Assembly (NCBI GenBank): GCA_030248215.1
Contig: JASANG010003764.1
Coordinates: 124,001-188,000, forward strand
DNA length: 64,000 nucleotides
Source: Enoplolaimus lenunculus
Lineage: Eukaryota; Nematoda; Enoplea; Enoplida; Thoracostomopsidae
Direction of reading: 5' to 3'
Position 1 is the stretch's first letter, and every line of letters starts with the position of its first letter. Of this stretch, positions 47,901 to 56,960 are shown piece after piece. The position numbers and the translations under genes are program-made. Under the pieces are notes generated by a model. It made no database searches, had not been told where the DNA came from, and worked only from the letters and a program-made list of their open reading frames with translations.

Positions 47901-50900
47901 AAAATTAAACCAATTTTATTAGACCGTCTTATACTTTGCTTCAATAAACCTATATTACGTAAAAAATAATTATACTGTTTGCCACTGCAACATTCAATTT
48001 TTTCGCTGGAACGCTGAACATACTATGACGGCCAAACAATGACTAGTGTTGACATTACAATCACCTCAAAAAATTTCTTGCGATATTTTTACAACATAAT
48101 CCTTCAAAAAATCCCATCATAACAAAAGCTTTCGATATGAATCAAAAAAGTTTTTAACGCATTACAGTTTTCGCATTTGTTTCACACTGCTTTTGCGTAA
48201 ATTTTTTACATCTGCAAAAACTAATGTTACCTGAGCAAAGCTTCGTACAAATTTTTTCGTTTGAATTGCAGACGGTATACCAGAAATTTCAGAATTAATA
48301 TACAGTGCAGCTTGAAGCTGTAAATAATCCCACAGTTCACCAATCTTTTTCATCGGCGCACGATTAGTTCGGTCACGTCGAATTACCTGCAATTCAAAAC
48401 AATCGAACAATGTAGTTTACGGTCAGAATCAACTCAACTACAGAGTAGTTGCGATAGCAACTTAGTTTCAATAATGGAAGGATTATCTTATCAATATGAA
48501 TTTGTTATCACACTCAACCAAAACAAACACTACGTATTTTACTGGCTTCTCCACAGCGGGGGGGCGGGGGGCCAGCACTTTTCGAAATTTTCATTTTCCC
48601 CCGGCGAAAATTTTGCCGCCCCCACGAAAGGCCCCGCGGCGAATTTTCGGCCGCCCCCCAGCAAAATGCCCCCCAGCACATTTTTTCCTGGAGCCCCCAG
48701 GACTTTTCTAGGTCAAAAATTTCCAATGTTAAAACATAAAGACCTGGACTTCTTTTGAGGCGGACATTCGGCAAAATATGATTTTATATTACGCTGAGTA
48801 CTCATAATTTTAATAGCATTACAAATACCCGTAGTAACTAATACAATTCAATAATGAACTGAAAAAGCACATTTATATAAAGACCGTTTCAGGGCATACA
48901 GCATTCAAAAGTACCTTGCAGCAGCAAGTTCAACCCGCCTGAGCCTTATGATAAATTGAAGCTGTGGCTAATATACAAAATATATATTAATCACAGTTTC
49001 AATTATAGATTATCTATATTTTATATAATTGTGCTTCTTTCAACTTCTGGTTAAGTTGTCAGTATATACGTAATATTAGTTAAAATTATTGTTATTAGCG
49101 TTTGCGAGAAATTTTTGTCATGTTGAGCGATGAGTAATCTTACGTTGAGTTGGAAACACGGTCTAGAATGAAAAAATGGTCCAAAAAGTCGGTTTGCAAA
49201 ATTTTAAGCCTGCCCCCAGGACCCCCCAGATCATCTGAGGGCCCAGGAAAACTGCGCCCCCAGCAAAACCAGCTGCCCCCCAGGAAACTCCTGGGCCCCC
49301 CAGGAAACGCCGCCCCCCCGGCGGAAATTTTCAAGCTGTGGAGAAGCCAGTTTTAAAACAAAACAATCGAACCTCATTTAAAAATTGAATCTCAACCAGT
49401 TTCATTGTTAAATCATCTTCATTGGTGCCTGATTTGACATCCGAGATCACTGAAGGCCGAATGCAAACTGGCGGAACGGTTAAACGAGTCAAAATCATAT
49501 CACGCGGATGTGCGTTATTCATTGACAACAACGGGACATCCTGTAAAATATCACAACTTGAAGTCACGTTAGGCATTCTCTACAATAACTTGCGTATATC
49601 AAGTAACTTTCTGCAGTTGTGCGGAACTAAAGACAAGTGCGCTAAAAATGAAAACTTGAACATTTCTATGCATTGTAAACATAATTTATGTACACCAAGT
49701 AACTTTTCTCCGATACACGATACTAGTAAACTTCCGCTCAATACCACCTGTCAGTGTTTGGGACTGCCGCTATTATTGCCTGCAGCTTAAACCTAAACGC
49801 ACCTAGAAAAAATAAACTTGTCCCGTGCAGTAGATCGAAACACGATAGATTCCGAGTACTCACTCTTCACCAACACGATCGCTTTCAATGATAGAATAAA
49901 CTAATACAGTTAAGATCAAAGGTTAAAATTTCTCCAGAAATATCATAACAAAAACAAAATTTTAAATAAAAACAGCTTCTCAACACAAATACTGTTAAGT
50001 ACCTCCAATGGAATGCGTTGAAACAACTGATACACAACAAGCGGATTCAACAGATCGATTTTACCCTTGGTGATCAAAGGTTCCAGTTCTTTGTTTGTGT
50101 TCATTGCCTAAAAATAATAAAAAAAGATTACCCTTGGTGATCAAAGGTTCCAGTTCTTTGTTTGTGTTCATTGCCTAAAAATAATAAAAAAAGACTATCA
50201 CTAAACTTTTATATCAGCTCGCCTTCCCTTGAGTGACAACTACTGAAATTTAATTTTCAGCTTCTAAGCTAAAGAGGTGGACTTAAAGTTATTAGAAAAG
50301 GTATTCAGGGATTTCGTCAGACTTACAACAGAGGTTGAAACTTTTCTGGAAGACGCGGCAAAAGCTTTCTAAAGTGCGGGGACTGAGCTTCCTTTTTAAT
50401 CCCCTTCGGGCTACTGGTGCGTCACACCGAGAACTAAACCAAAGACGTCTCTTCTACTCGAACCAAACTATTCCACAACTGCACGCGAGCGTTACATCTT
50501 CCAACCCCGCTATATAAGCACAATATGTAAGGCATTCTTTGCTTAACATAATACACTTATAGTGCACATATTATACAGACAAAACGTTATATAATGCATT
50601 GTCTTGAATTCATTTAAATATTATTTTAATAGTATTATTAGTCTTCACACAAGACATTTTCCGCTTTGAGATACACAAATCCAATTATGTAACAAATTCT
50701 GACACCGACAAAATCGATAAAATTCCCGCTCCCACAGCGTGCAACTCACTTCCGAAAACTCGCTAATATTTTCAACTTGAACACCGTGGACAACTTTAAG
50801 CGTGCCTCCGACAGATTTCTTGACTCGTCCATTTTTAAAGCCGCAATTTTCACATACAAACGTTTTCCGGCACCTATCCAACATTTTTGAATAAATCGCC

Positions 50901-52551
50901 TTTCGTGCTAAATAGCTTAAATTCGGTCTGCTCAATTGTTTCAAATAGCTAATGCGGTCATCATGTGGCACCAGTACGCGCGAACATTCCTAAAACAGCA
51001 ACAGATATGACCCCAACACGTATTCAGGGAGGGCAGTGAGGGATCAACACCTTTGTTATTTTATCAAGGTGTTTGATGAAGTTTTTTAGTTGGTAACGAC
51101 AGGAACGCCCTTTAAACACGATTTATATAGAACGTAGCCACCACACGGTTTCAAACGTTTTGGTTACACCCCTAGATATACACATTCCAGGGGCATTCTC
51201 GATTAAGCGGAGGGCGTCCTCACATCACCCCGAATTATTTTGTATTCAGCTTATGTTTAGCAGCAAAAATGTAAAAATTAAAAAATTCATACCCGATCTA
51301 CAAAGAAATAAGAGCCCCGGAGATAAAATTATCTGGAACCACTTATGTGACATCATCGGTATTTATAACAATAACAAGCAAAATGGCATCACGCCATATT
51401 AACAAAATAAACACATAGTAAACAATCACTGCAATATCCTTTAAAAAATAAAACAAAACCACTGGCCGCACACTAAAATTTTTAAAATTTTGCAAACTTT
51501 TCGCTTAAAAAACATATAAACGACTCAAAAGCTCGTTCGGCGGCTTATAAATCCTAAGCTACGTCAAGAAACTACCTCGTATTTTAGATAACAGCAAAAT
51601 CAGTACCTCGTCCACACCAAACTAAATACGCCGTATTCAATCGCTCACCTTACAAATCATTTGCAGCACTCTCATAATCGACGCAAAATAACCTTGATGG
51701 AATACCGGCAGGGCGAGATCCATATAGCCAAAATGACCTACGCAATCTTGAAGACCTTTTCCACAAGTACCGCATTTCCCATCTTTTTGTGAAATTCCCT
51801 GCAAACAATAATAATTATGATAAACCTAAGTCCCTACATAAGTGCCAAAATTTCTGAAATTTGCAACATAAAAGGGCGAAACCAGGTAGAATTTAAGGGT
51901 TAACACATTCCCATTGGGATTAGTTGCTGATTCAGCAAACCTTTCCCTTCAAAATCTATACCCACCGTTTCCAAATTCCGCATGTTTCTCACTAACTTTA
52001 AATGTTCAGCCAGAACTTACACAGGAACTAATAATGCCACATCTCAAAACGCCTCAATCCAAAAAGCATTGCTCCATCAGAATAAAGGATTAACTTGTTG
52101 TAGCAATATGAACCAACACTATACTAATGTAACCAAACAGAAATCTTTCACACTCCTCGCTCGGCGAAAAAACAACGCAAAGTGACAAGTATGACTGCGT
52201 AGCCAGACTGTTTCGGGGTCACCTGTCACCCCTTGAACTACTTTTATAACAGGGTTTACACATGGTTTAGTTGGTCGAACGTAACCCCGTTTCTGAAATC
52301 CCGCCTATGATCATATCATGTGGCAATTAATCTAAAACAACCATTAAATTTCCTATGTTAAATACAAAAACTCAGGGCCAGCTCGCCGCCTGAATTTTAC
52401 TCAAACTCAACTTACTAATCTCGTATCCAAAGGTCCATAATTCAATGGTTTAAACTGAGCATCTGGTTGATAAATATTCCGCTGTAAAATCGGCACTGTT
52501 GCAGACTGTTTGATTTCTTCAGGACCAGGACAATGAAATGCAACGCCGACA
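36147..52551 (-). CDS. POLR3A: DNA-directed RNA polymerase III largest subunit RPC1
   Basis: Exons, in coding order: 52551-52416, 51798-51649, 50989-50750, 50107-50003, 49540-49373, 48386-48231, 47898-47743, 47291-47153, 46916-46746, 46373-46180, 45830-45659, 44496-44339, 43931-43758, 43188-42980, 42145-41936, 41646-41523, 41232-41033, 40482-40401, 39961-39650, 38937-38752, 38127-38013, 37719-37523, 37056-36974, 36450-36147 (stop TGA). Together about 1,380 codons, against 1,390 in human, so only the first short exon (about 17 residues, ending in phase two) is missing; I could not find it in 52552-56960. The protein forms the clamp, active site, bridge helix and trigger loop of Pol III, which makes tRNA, 5S and U6 RNA in the nucleus. 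All splice junctions keep phase. Confidence 0.96.
36519..36750 (+). repeat. tRNA-Gly(CCC)-like core repeat
   Basis: Same parts as 20137-20398: CCCTTTCACTCATAGAATAT at the left, AGCTCCTATAGCTCAGTGGT, CGCCTCCCACCCGTGAGACT, GGGGATCGAATC, and GTGAGAAAAGGTTAAG at the right. It lies in the last POLR3A intron, antisense to the gene. Confidence 0.75.
38387..38604. mobile_element. GGCC-ended MITE with TTAGGC-type array
   Basis: GGCCCATGTATAGAACAGGG and CCCTGTTCTATACATGGGCC are 20-bp perfect inverted ends. The flanks TCAAAAGT and TCTGAAGT match at six of eight positions. The interior is mostly CCTAAG hexamers (CCTAAGCCTAAGCATAAG and similar). It sits in a POLR3A intron. Confidence 0.85.
39233..39522. 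mobile_element. Degenerate hAT-like MITE
   Basis: TGCAACCAAAATTCCGGTTC at the left and TTCATAATTCTGGTTGTAAT at the right, with CCGGTATT inside; a worn copy of the CAGGGTGCAACCGG family in a POLR3A intron. Confidence 0.55.
39650..44496 (-). CDS. POLR3A: POLR3A funnel, bridge helix and trigger loop exons
   Basis: Contains [84 protein letters not shown] and [15 protein letters not shown] (bridge helix region). A cysteine-rich insert [14 protein letters not shown] lies at 40401-40482. The trigger-loop exon 39650-39961 reads [19 protein letters not shown], with the catalytic His kept. Just before it SIGEPSTQ and GAT stand where most family members have AQSIGEPGTQ. Confidence 0.94.
40653..41000. 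mobile_element. Tc1/mariner-like MITE, degenerate
   Basis: CAGTGACGATTACGTGATTA at the left, repeated GCAACTGCAGTTGCAGTTGC and CACTTGCAGTCGCAGTTACT inside, AAAATTCTGCCCG at the right. Ends only partly match the family. POLR3A intron. Confidence 0.5.
42236..42330 (-). repeat. Old tRNA-Gly-like repeat copy
   Basis: On the minus strand TAGTCAAGCGGTAATGGTAA, ACACCTCTCATCCCGT and AGTTTAAATCC align in order with the tRNA-like core of the 20137 and 36519 copies. Heavily diverged. Confidence 0.45.
42465..42891. mobile_element. Non-autonomous hAT-like MITE with TTCCGG arrays
   Basis: Starts CAGGGTGCAACCGGAATT, ends AATTCCGGTTGCACCCTG, flanked on both sides by the exact 8-bp duplication CTAACTGG (42457-42464, 42892-42899). 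Sub-terminal arrays of TTCCGG repeat up to five times per block at both ends. About 200 bp of AT-rich centre has no transposase frame. Target size and the CAGGG start point to the hAT superfamily. It is a young insertion in a POLR3A intron. Confidence 0.92.
44721..45068. repeat. Tandem duplication, unit 174 bp
   Basis: Units 44721-44894 and 44895-45068 start GACACGATTGCACCCGT and share TGTGCGACCGGATATTAATT, ATACCGG-ACCGGAGCAATA and GCACTGTTGAAAGTAAGTGA with three or four differences. POLR3A intron; CCGG motifs suggest descent from the hAT-like MITE family. Confidence 0.85.
45112..45524. mobile_element. hAT-like MITE, older copy
   Basis: AAGGTGCAACCGAAATTCCG at the left and AACTCCGGTTGCACG at the right, with TTCCGGTTCCGG blocks inside each end and the same AT-rich centre as 42465-42891 (ACCACTGAAGGTAGATTTCG, TATGAAAATCTAAAA). 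No clean target duplication. Confidence 0.75.
45659..48386 (-). CDS. POLR3A: POLR3A active-site exons
   Basis: Contains [51 protein letters not shown] (switch/lid region), [28 protein letters not shown] and [13 protein letters not shown]. The catalytic NADFDGD loop, whose three aspartates hold the magnesium ion, is assembled from two exons: 46746 ends with G of the first Asp codon and 46373 begins [30 protein letters not shown] and [15 protein letters not shown] follow. Every key residue is present. Confidence 0.96.
47440..47618. mobile_element. Tc1/mariner-like MITE
   Basis: TA-CAGTGACAGACAAAATTAAG at the left, CTTAGTTCTGTCTCTG at the right, GCGATCAGAAGTG and GGTTACAATCGCGC inside. POLR3A intron. 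Confidence 0.7.
48541..49351. mobile_element. Foldback element with C- and G-rich arms
   Basis: Perfect 17-bp inverted ends ACTGGCTTCTCCACAGC (48541-48557; complement 49335-49351). Inside each end are G- or C-rich stretches: GGGGGGGCGGGGGGCC then CCCCCGGCGAAAATTTTGCC at the left, and CCCCCCAGGAAAC-CTGGGCC near the right. The centre is AT-rich. TTT borders both ends. It is a long intronic insertion in POLR3A with no coding frame. Confidence 0.75.
49373..52551 (-). CDS. POLR3A: POLR3A N-terminal clamp exons
   Basis: Reads [27 protein letters not shown], then [17 protein letters not shown] (C-x2-C-x6-C-x2-H zinc site of the clamp), LPVFHQGYF and VLQMICK. The next exon has [19 protein letters not shown] and [19 protein letters not shown], a second zinc-binding Cxx[34 protein letters not shown] and [12 protein letters not shown] follow as in all RPC1 proteins. 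The exon 50107-50003 carries a tandemly duplicated acceptor (see 50061-50194). Confidence 0.95.
50061..50194. repeat. Perfect 67-bp tandem duplication over a POLR3A splice acceptor
   Basis: 50061-50127 and 50128-50194 are identical. On the minus strand each unit holds TTTTTAG, then GCAATGAACACAAACAAAGA, the start of the exon that ends at 50003. The acceptor nearer the exon (exon start 50107) keeps the POLR3A frame. The distal copy (start 50174) would add 67 nt and shift the frame. Confidence 0.95.
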
Positions 52552-53005
52552 CTGCAACAAAAATAAGAAATGTAACAATGACAATCACACACGAAACAAT
52601 ATAATCTATACTAAAATATACAAAATCGAATGTCGAAACATGATTAATCTATAGATGCTACCTCCAGGTATTGGCTGATTCAAGACGGAATGGGAGATTT
52701 TCAACGCCAAAATTACTTTTACTTTACAAATTATACAAAAAATTGTTTTAAGCGTAAAAACGTTTATTTGTAAGGTTGAAAATGTTCAACTGGGATTGAA
52801 AACTCCGCTGCCTAGGAAAGCCGAAATATCTCACTCTGGATTTTTAAACACAAACTAAATATATTACATCAAAAGCACACAGTGAGCCAATCAATTTCAG
52901 TATTTCAGAGTATACTTTTTGCAAAACGAAGATATCGAAGGTCACTACACAGTAATTTCTAAGTTAAGCAGTACCATATAGAGCCCTTCACGAAAATTTT
53001 GGCGC
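52552..53005. other. POLR3A 5' flank, first exon not found
   Basis: AT-rich. The POLR3A first coding exon (expected to end in phase two with a short conserved start) was searched on the minus strand and not recognised here or up to 56960. A fragment TTAAGCAGTACCATATAGAG at about 52970 is the tail of the tRNA-like repeat next to it. Confidence 0.4.
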
Positions 53006-53077
53006 AGATGCGGTGGGACTCGAACCCACGACGTACGGATTACCGGTCCGCTGCTCTAGCTACTGAGCTACGCAGCC
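53006..53077 (-). tRNA. tRNA-like sequence, anticodon GGT by position, probably a SINE head
   Basis: Minus strand: acceptor GGCTGCG/CGCATCT (one mismatch, one G-U), D arm GCTCAGTAGCTAGAGC, anticodon arm GCGGA-CCGGTAA-TCCGT, T arm GTGGG-TTCGAGT-CCCAC. The anticodon by position is GGT (Thr), but position 33 is C instead of T and the acceptor mismatches, so a working tRNA is doubtful. The T and D arms resemble tRNA-Lys. A second copy 207 bp away and a shared tail argue for a tRNA-derived repeat. Confidence 0.55.
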
Positions 53078-53212
53078 ATGCGAACTTTTCACTACAATGC
53101 CTCTGCAAAACCGTCTGACCTGGAGAGCGTCTCTCACATTTCTCAACCGATACCGTTAAGTAATTCTAAGTTAAGCAGTACCATATAGAGCCCTTCAGGA
53201 AAATTTAGCTGA

Positions 53213-53284
53213 GGATGCGGTGGGACTCGAACCCACGACGTACGGATTACCGGTCCGCTGCTCTAATCACTGACCTACGCAAAT
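53213..53284 (-). repeat. Second tRNA-like copy
   Basis: Same anticodon and T arms as 53006-53077, with a diverged D arm (GGTCAGTGATTAGAGC) and broken acceptor pairing. Both copies are followed on the minus strand by the same tail, AAATTTTC-TGAAGGGCTC and TATATGGTACTGCTTAACTT, so the repeat unit is tRNA plus about 50 bp. Confidence 0.65.
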
Positions 53285-53429
53285 CTTATCTGAGTCGCAG
53301 CTACGGACTTTGAAAGTGGCAAAATACGATAAAACTTACACTCTCCGAGCTGTATCAGTTTCGCGAAACTGTTCTTTCATACTTAGAAGCAGCTACAATA
53401 GAACAAAAATAAGCGATTCATTTCGGTGA

Positions 53430-53680
53430 TAATCCGCCGGCCGGTGTTTGCCCAAGCATGGACGGATTTGGAAAATTTTGGCATAATTTGAGCTTCTTAT
53501 GACCTCTCCTGAGCATTTCACACCCAAATTTGAATTTTTGAAAAATTCTATTTTTAAGATCCTGATGTCGGGCCCTTGACACCCAAAAACATTTTTGATG
53601 CAAAGCTAGGCACATACTTTTTCGGATGGGGCCTTGAATCTTTAAAACGGAATTTTTCAAAAATTCAAATTTACGAGCAA
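53430..53680. repeat. Foldback repeat
   Basis: AAATTTGAATTTTTGAAAAA (from about 53526) and TTTTTCAAAAATTCAAATTT (to about 53672) are inverted, and flanking TAAGATCCTGATGTCGGGCC also pairs roughly with GGGGCCTTGAATCTTTAAAA. The left part, GCCGGTGTTTGCCCAAGCAT, recurs inverted at about 36084-36105. Confidence 0.65.
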
Positions 53681-54042
53681 AACGATCAGCGGAATGGCAC
53701 TCGAAGGGGCAGTAAAACAGAAGGGAAATGTGGTACGACACCTGCTGACTGAGAGATAACGGAAAAGACAAAAATAAGGATCAGCAAAGGCTCTTGTATA
53801 CTTTTCACAAAGGACTTAAGGAAAGGTTTACCTAATAGTTAGCATAAGGCTTAACCTTAAATGTGGAAACAACAAGACTTCAATTAGCGATTTGGTCTTT
53901 CCAGCGTAAGCTGTTACAATATATAGCAGTTCCAGTCATAAACTGCAAATATTTGAAGCGGGTGCTATGAATTTTGCTAGACATTCTTTATTTGCAATCA
54001 CACATGTCATCAGCATTAGTTTTCTGTATTCTTGACCGTACT

Positions 54043-54148
54043 GGCCAATGTAAAGAACAGGGACGGAACCGTATTATAAGCATAATCCTAAGCCTAAGTC
54101 TCAGTCCCACAGAAAAACGTTCCGCCCCTGATCTATATAATATAGGCC
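54043..54148. mobile_element. GGCC-ended MITE, short copy
   Basis: GGCCAATGTAAAGAACAGGG and CGGAACCGTATTATAAGCAT at the left; GTTCCGCCCCTGATCTATAT and AGGCC at the right. The middle is reduced to CCTAAGCCTAAGTC. Confidence 0.75.
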
Positions 54149-56274
54149 TTTTTGCAACATTTAAACCTTAATATCAGTTTTTCCACTACTTACCCTATCC
54201 TTTCGATTCCTTCATTATTTGTGTATTGCACGTCTACAGTAGTGTTGTGCAGTTACTTTTTCTACTGGCCGGCCAAGCGGTCATTGGCTGCCGGCCGGCC
54301 AATATACAAAATTTTAAAAATTACCAAACATTTTTATGGTATACCTATCTCGTTACGTTTCGAAAAGGTTACCAAACATTTCAGTCTCAGTAATTCAATA
54401 AGAAACGACCTCGTTGTGAAATATACATTAAACTAAGAACAAGTTCAGTAGTATTCCATATACTTAACAGAAGACAGTTTGCCGCATTGTTTGTAAATAT
54501 TTTATGTATGACATCTATTCATAATATTGCCGATCAATCTCTCATCATGCAATTACGACGAAACATTCAATGATCAAAATATAGGTTACGCTGAGAACCA
54601 TAGGGCTGTCCCGGGACAAAACAGAAGAGCAGCGTAGACAAACCAGACCTCAAAAGACGCCTGTGTTATGTATAAATTTTTAATCGGTGAGAAAATCTGA
54701 TTCCATTATTATTTGCTTTAGTATTGCCAAAAAATATTTATATATACTCCGGTGAAAGATTTCACTATATTTTTCTAAAAGGCAATGGAACCCAGATCAT
54801 CTGAAGCGCTTTATCCCACCATAAGTAGTCTAGAAAACAAACGCAACCAAAGCAGTTTCAATCAGTGATTCAATCTTAACATTGACGATGATGATAACAG
54901 TAGGCAACATGAGCTAAAAGCATTGGAACGGAAATCTAAATGATTAAAAACATTAAATTTGTCACAAATTTTTCAGCTTTTTCTGTGATAAGCAATTACT
55001 AACCAAACGACCATTGAATGGCCGGTGCACAAGCTAGTCTGCAGTTTACAATTAATAATTGCTTTAGTGCACTCTATACGGAAAATGGTTAAATTCATAC
55101 GACGCTCAAACAACAAGCCGTCATTATTTATGTTTCTTGTAGCACTTTCACGCTCGTACCGTGAGGTTAAGCATTCAGACTTCAAAAATAGGAACACAGT
55201 GTTGTATTTCAAAGAAAAATAACGTCATACAACGCAAATAGTGGATCAAAGACAAAATGCAATATTAATACTCACTGTCAATTCTTTTTGCTGTAAAATT
55301 TTCTCTTTCGTGCGGCCAAGTGAAAACCAATTCTATTTTTGGAGGGCCACCACATCTGACTCCAGCTTCGCCAGAAAACGAACCTCCGACGCCGGTCAAA
55401 TTAGCGCTGCAGGTTCCGGCGACTTTTGTAGCAAAGTTTTTTGTATTCCGATAACACTTGGCTCACGTAAAATTTGTTTTTGTTTCAGACAAATTATTGT
55501 TGCATACACAGAAACAAGCATCAATTTTTCCGATATCCGCTTAAACCGTGCACTTTATGGATTTTATCAATATACAAAAAACCGCAAACTTTACATTATG
55601 ATTTTATAAGACTTGTGTTTAGTGAAAATAATCTTGGTTTATTAAACTGCAACGAAATTAATATTACTCTATCACGATTATCCTATGCATATATGACATT
55701 CTAAACGTATATTTATTAAAAAAAATTTTGAAATACGAAACCTTAAATCGATTTTTAAGCAACACAGAATGTGGATAACTGATATATACTAAAAAACTAA
55801 GCCGCCAATACGATAGACCCAAAAACTCAAATATGTTGCATACACAAAAAGATATTAAAGGTCATTGAAAACTCTTCCTGTATTAGACGTCCAGAACGTC
55901 GAGAGTGTCTTTATGTTCAGTGTCAAAACGCATAGTTTAGCATAAAAAGAACCTATACCAAAACTAGGCACCCGACACCAGCAGCCAAATCCATTTTGCA
56001 GACATAACACTACTTGAAAAAAACACAATACACAGTATTAAGTGCATAGTATTACACAAAAAACAGAGAACAGGCTGTGAAGATCAAAGCTTGTACCGCT
56101 AGCATGCCGCCAATACGTCCAATAAACGCTACGCATACACTATATACCAAATATTGAAATTGTAAGCAAGAATTACGATACTTTGTTTACTTTTCCCCAC
56201 AAAAATTTTCGCTCCATACATCATAAATTAATAGGCTGTGTATTAGGCTGAGGCTTATACTGCTCAAGGTGTAA
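54149..56274. other. Spacer between VMP1 and POLR3A, nothing recognised
   Basis: About 2 kb of AT-rich DNA without a supported gene. It has a short GGCCGGCC inverted pair at about 54265-54303. The frames at 55025-55704 have no known motif. The POLR3A first exon and promoter should lie here or nearer 52.6 kb. Confidence 0.4.
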
Positions 56275-56616
56275 CCGGAAATACAATTTTACCGGAAACG
56301 AAATCGGAGAATGAAAAACACACGCCACCGAAAAATTCATTTATTGGTGAAATAACCCTAGTTGGAGAGAGTTGTTCACTTTATCTGTTGTATTTTACAT
56401 TTTCATAATACACGGAAGCAAAATCTACCTTCGATGGTTTATTTTCGGCGATTGACAAGGTTTGCATACTATAACTATACTAATGAGATCTATTTAAGTT
56501 TTATCGTCATTTTTTAGCAAAATATTTTAATTTCCACCGACTAAAATTTAACACCGGAATTATTAATTCCGGTAAAAATTTTTCCGGAACCGGAAGGTGA
56601 ATTCCGGATGCACTCA
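56275..56616. mobile_element. hAT-like MITE, older copy
   Basis: AAGGTGTAACCGGAAATACA at the left, TTCCGGAACCGGAAGGTGAA and TTCCGGATGCACTC at the right; centre with CACCGAAAAATTCATTTATT and CTACCTTCGATGGTTTATTT is the reverse complement of the centre at 45112-45524. Downstream flank of VMP1. Confidence 0.7.
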
Positions 56617-56960
56617 AATGCTGCTCTACACCCCATCATCGTCACTTTAAACAACATGGCCATTCTAATCAAGAATGGGCCCATAACTAACAAATGACGC
56701 AGCCTTCCTTAAGGTATTTGGGACACATGTAAAGCCTGAGACATCACTAAATCCCAACATGGATCCACAGAAAGCTTTTCTGGTTCCCCTCTATCATGTT
56801 ATGCTTACATCAGACCTGACACCATACCACACGAATCAAACAAACTCAAATTCCCGCATCAAGTCAAGTTCAAATCGCCACTTCATCCGCTGCTCTATAT
56901 CCTTCAATCCATCTTTTTTCTAATTATCACCCAAATATATCACATCGAAGTCGCTTTTGG

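Noticed and set aside
48474-48774. Pro-rich frames on both strands
   Set aside because: They lie in the C/G-rich arms of the foldback element and have no family resemblance.
53006-53077. Functional tRNA-Thr gene
   Set aside because: C at position 33, an acceptor mismatch and a broken second copy with a shared tail favour a tRNA-derived repeat.
55241-55704. Open frames of 76-122 residues upstream of POLR3A
   Set aside because: Checked as candidates for a small gene or the POLR3A first exon; composition is intron-like, the strand is wrong for POLR3A and no motif is seen.
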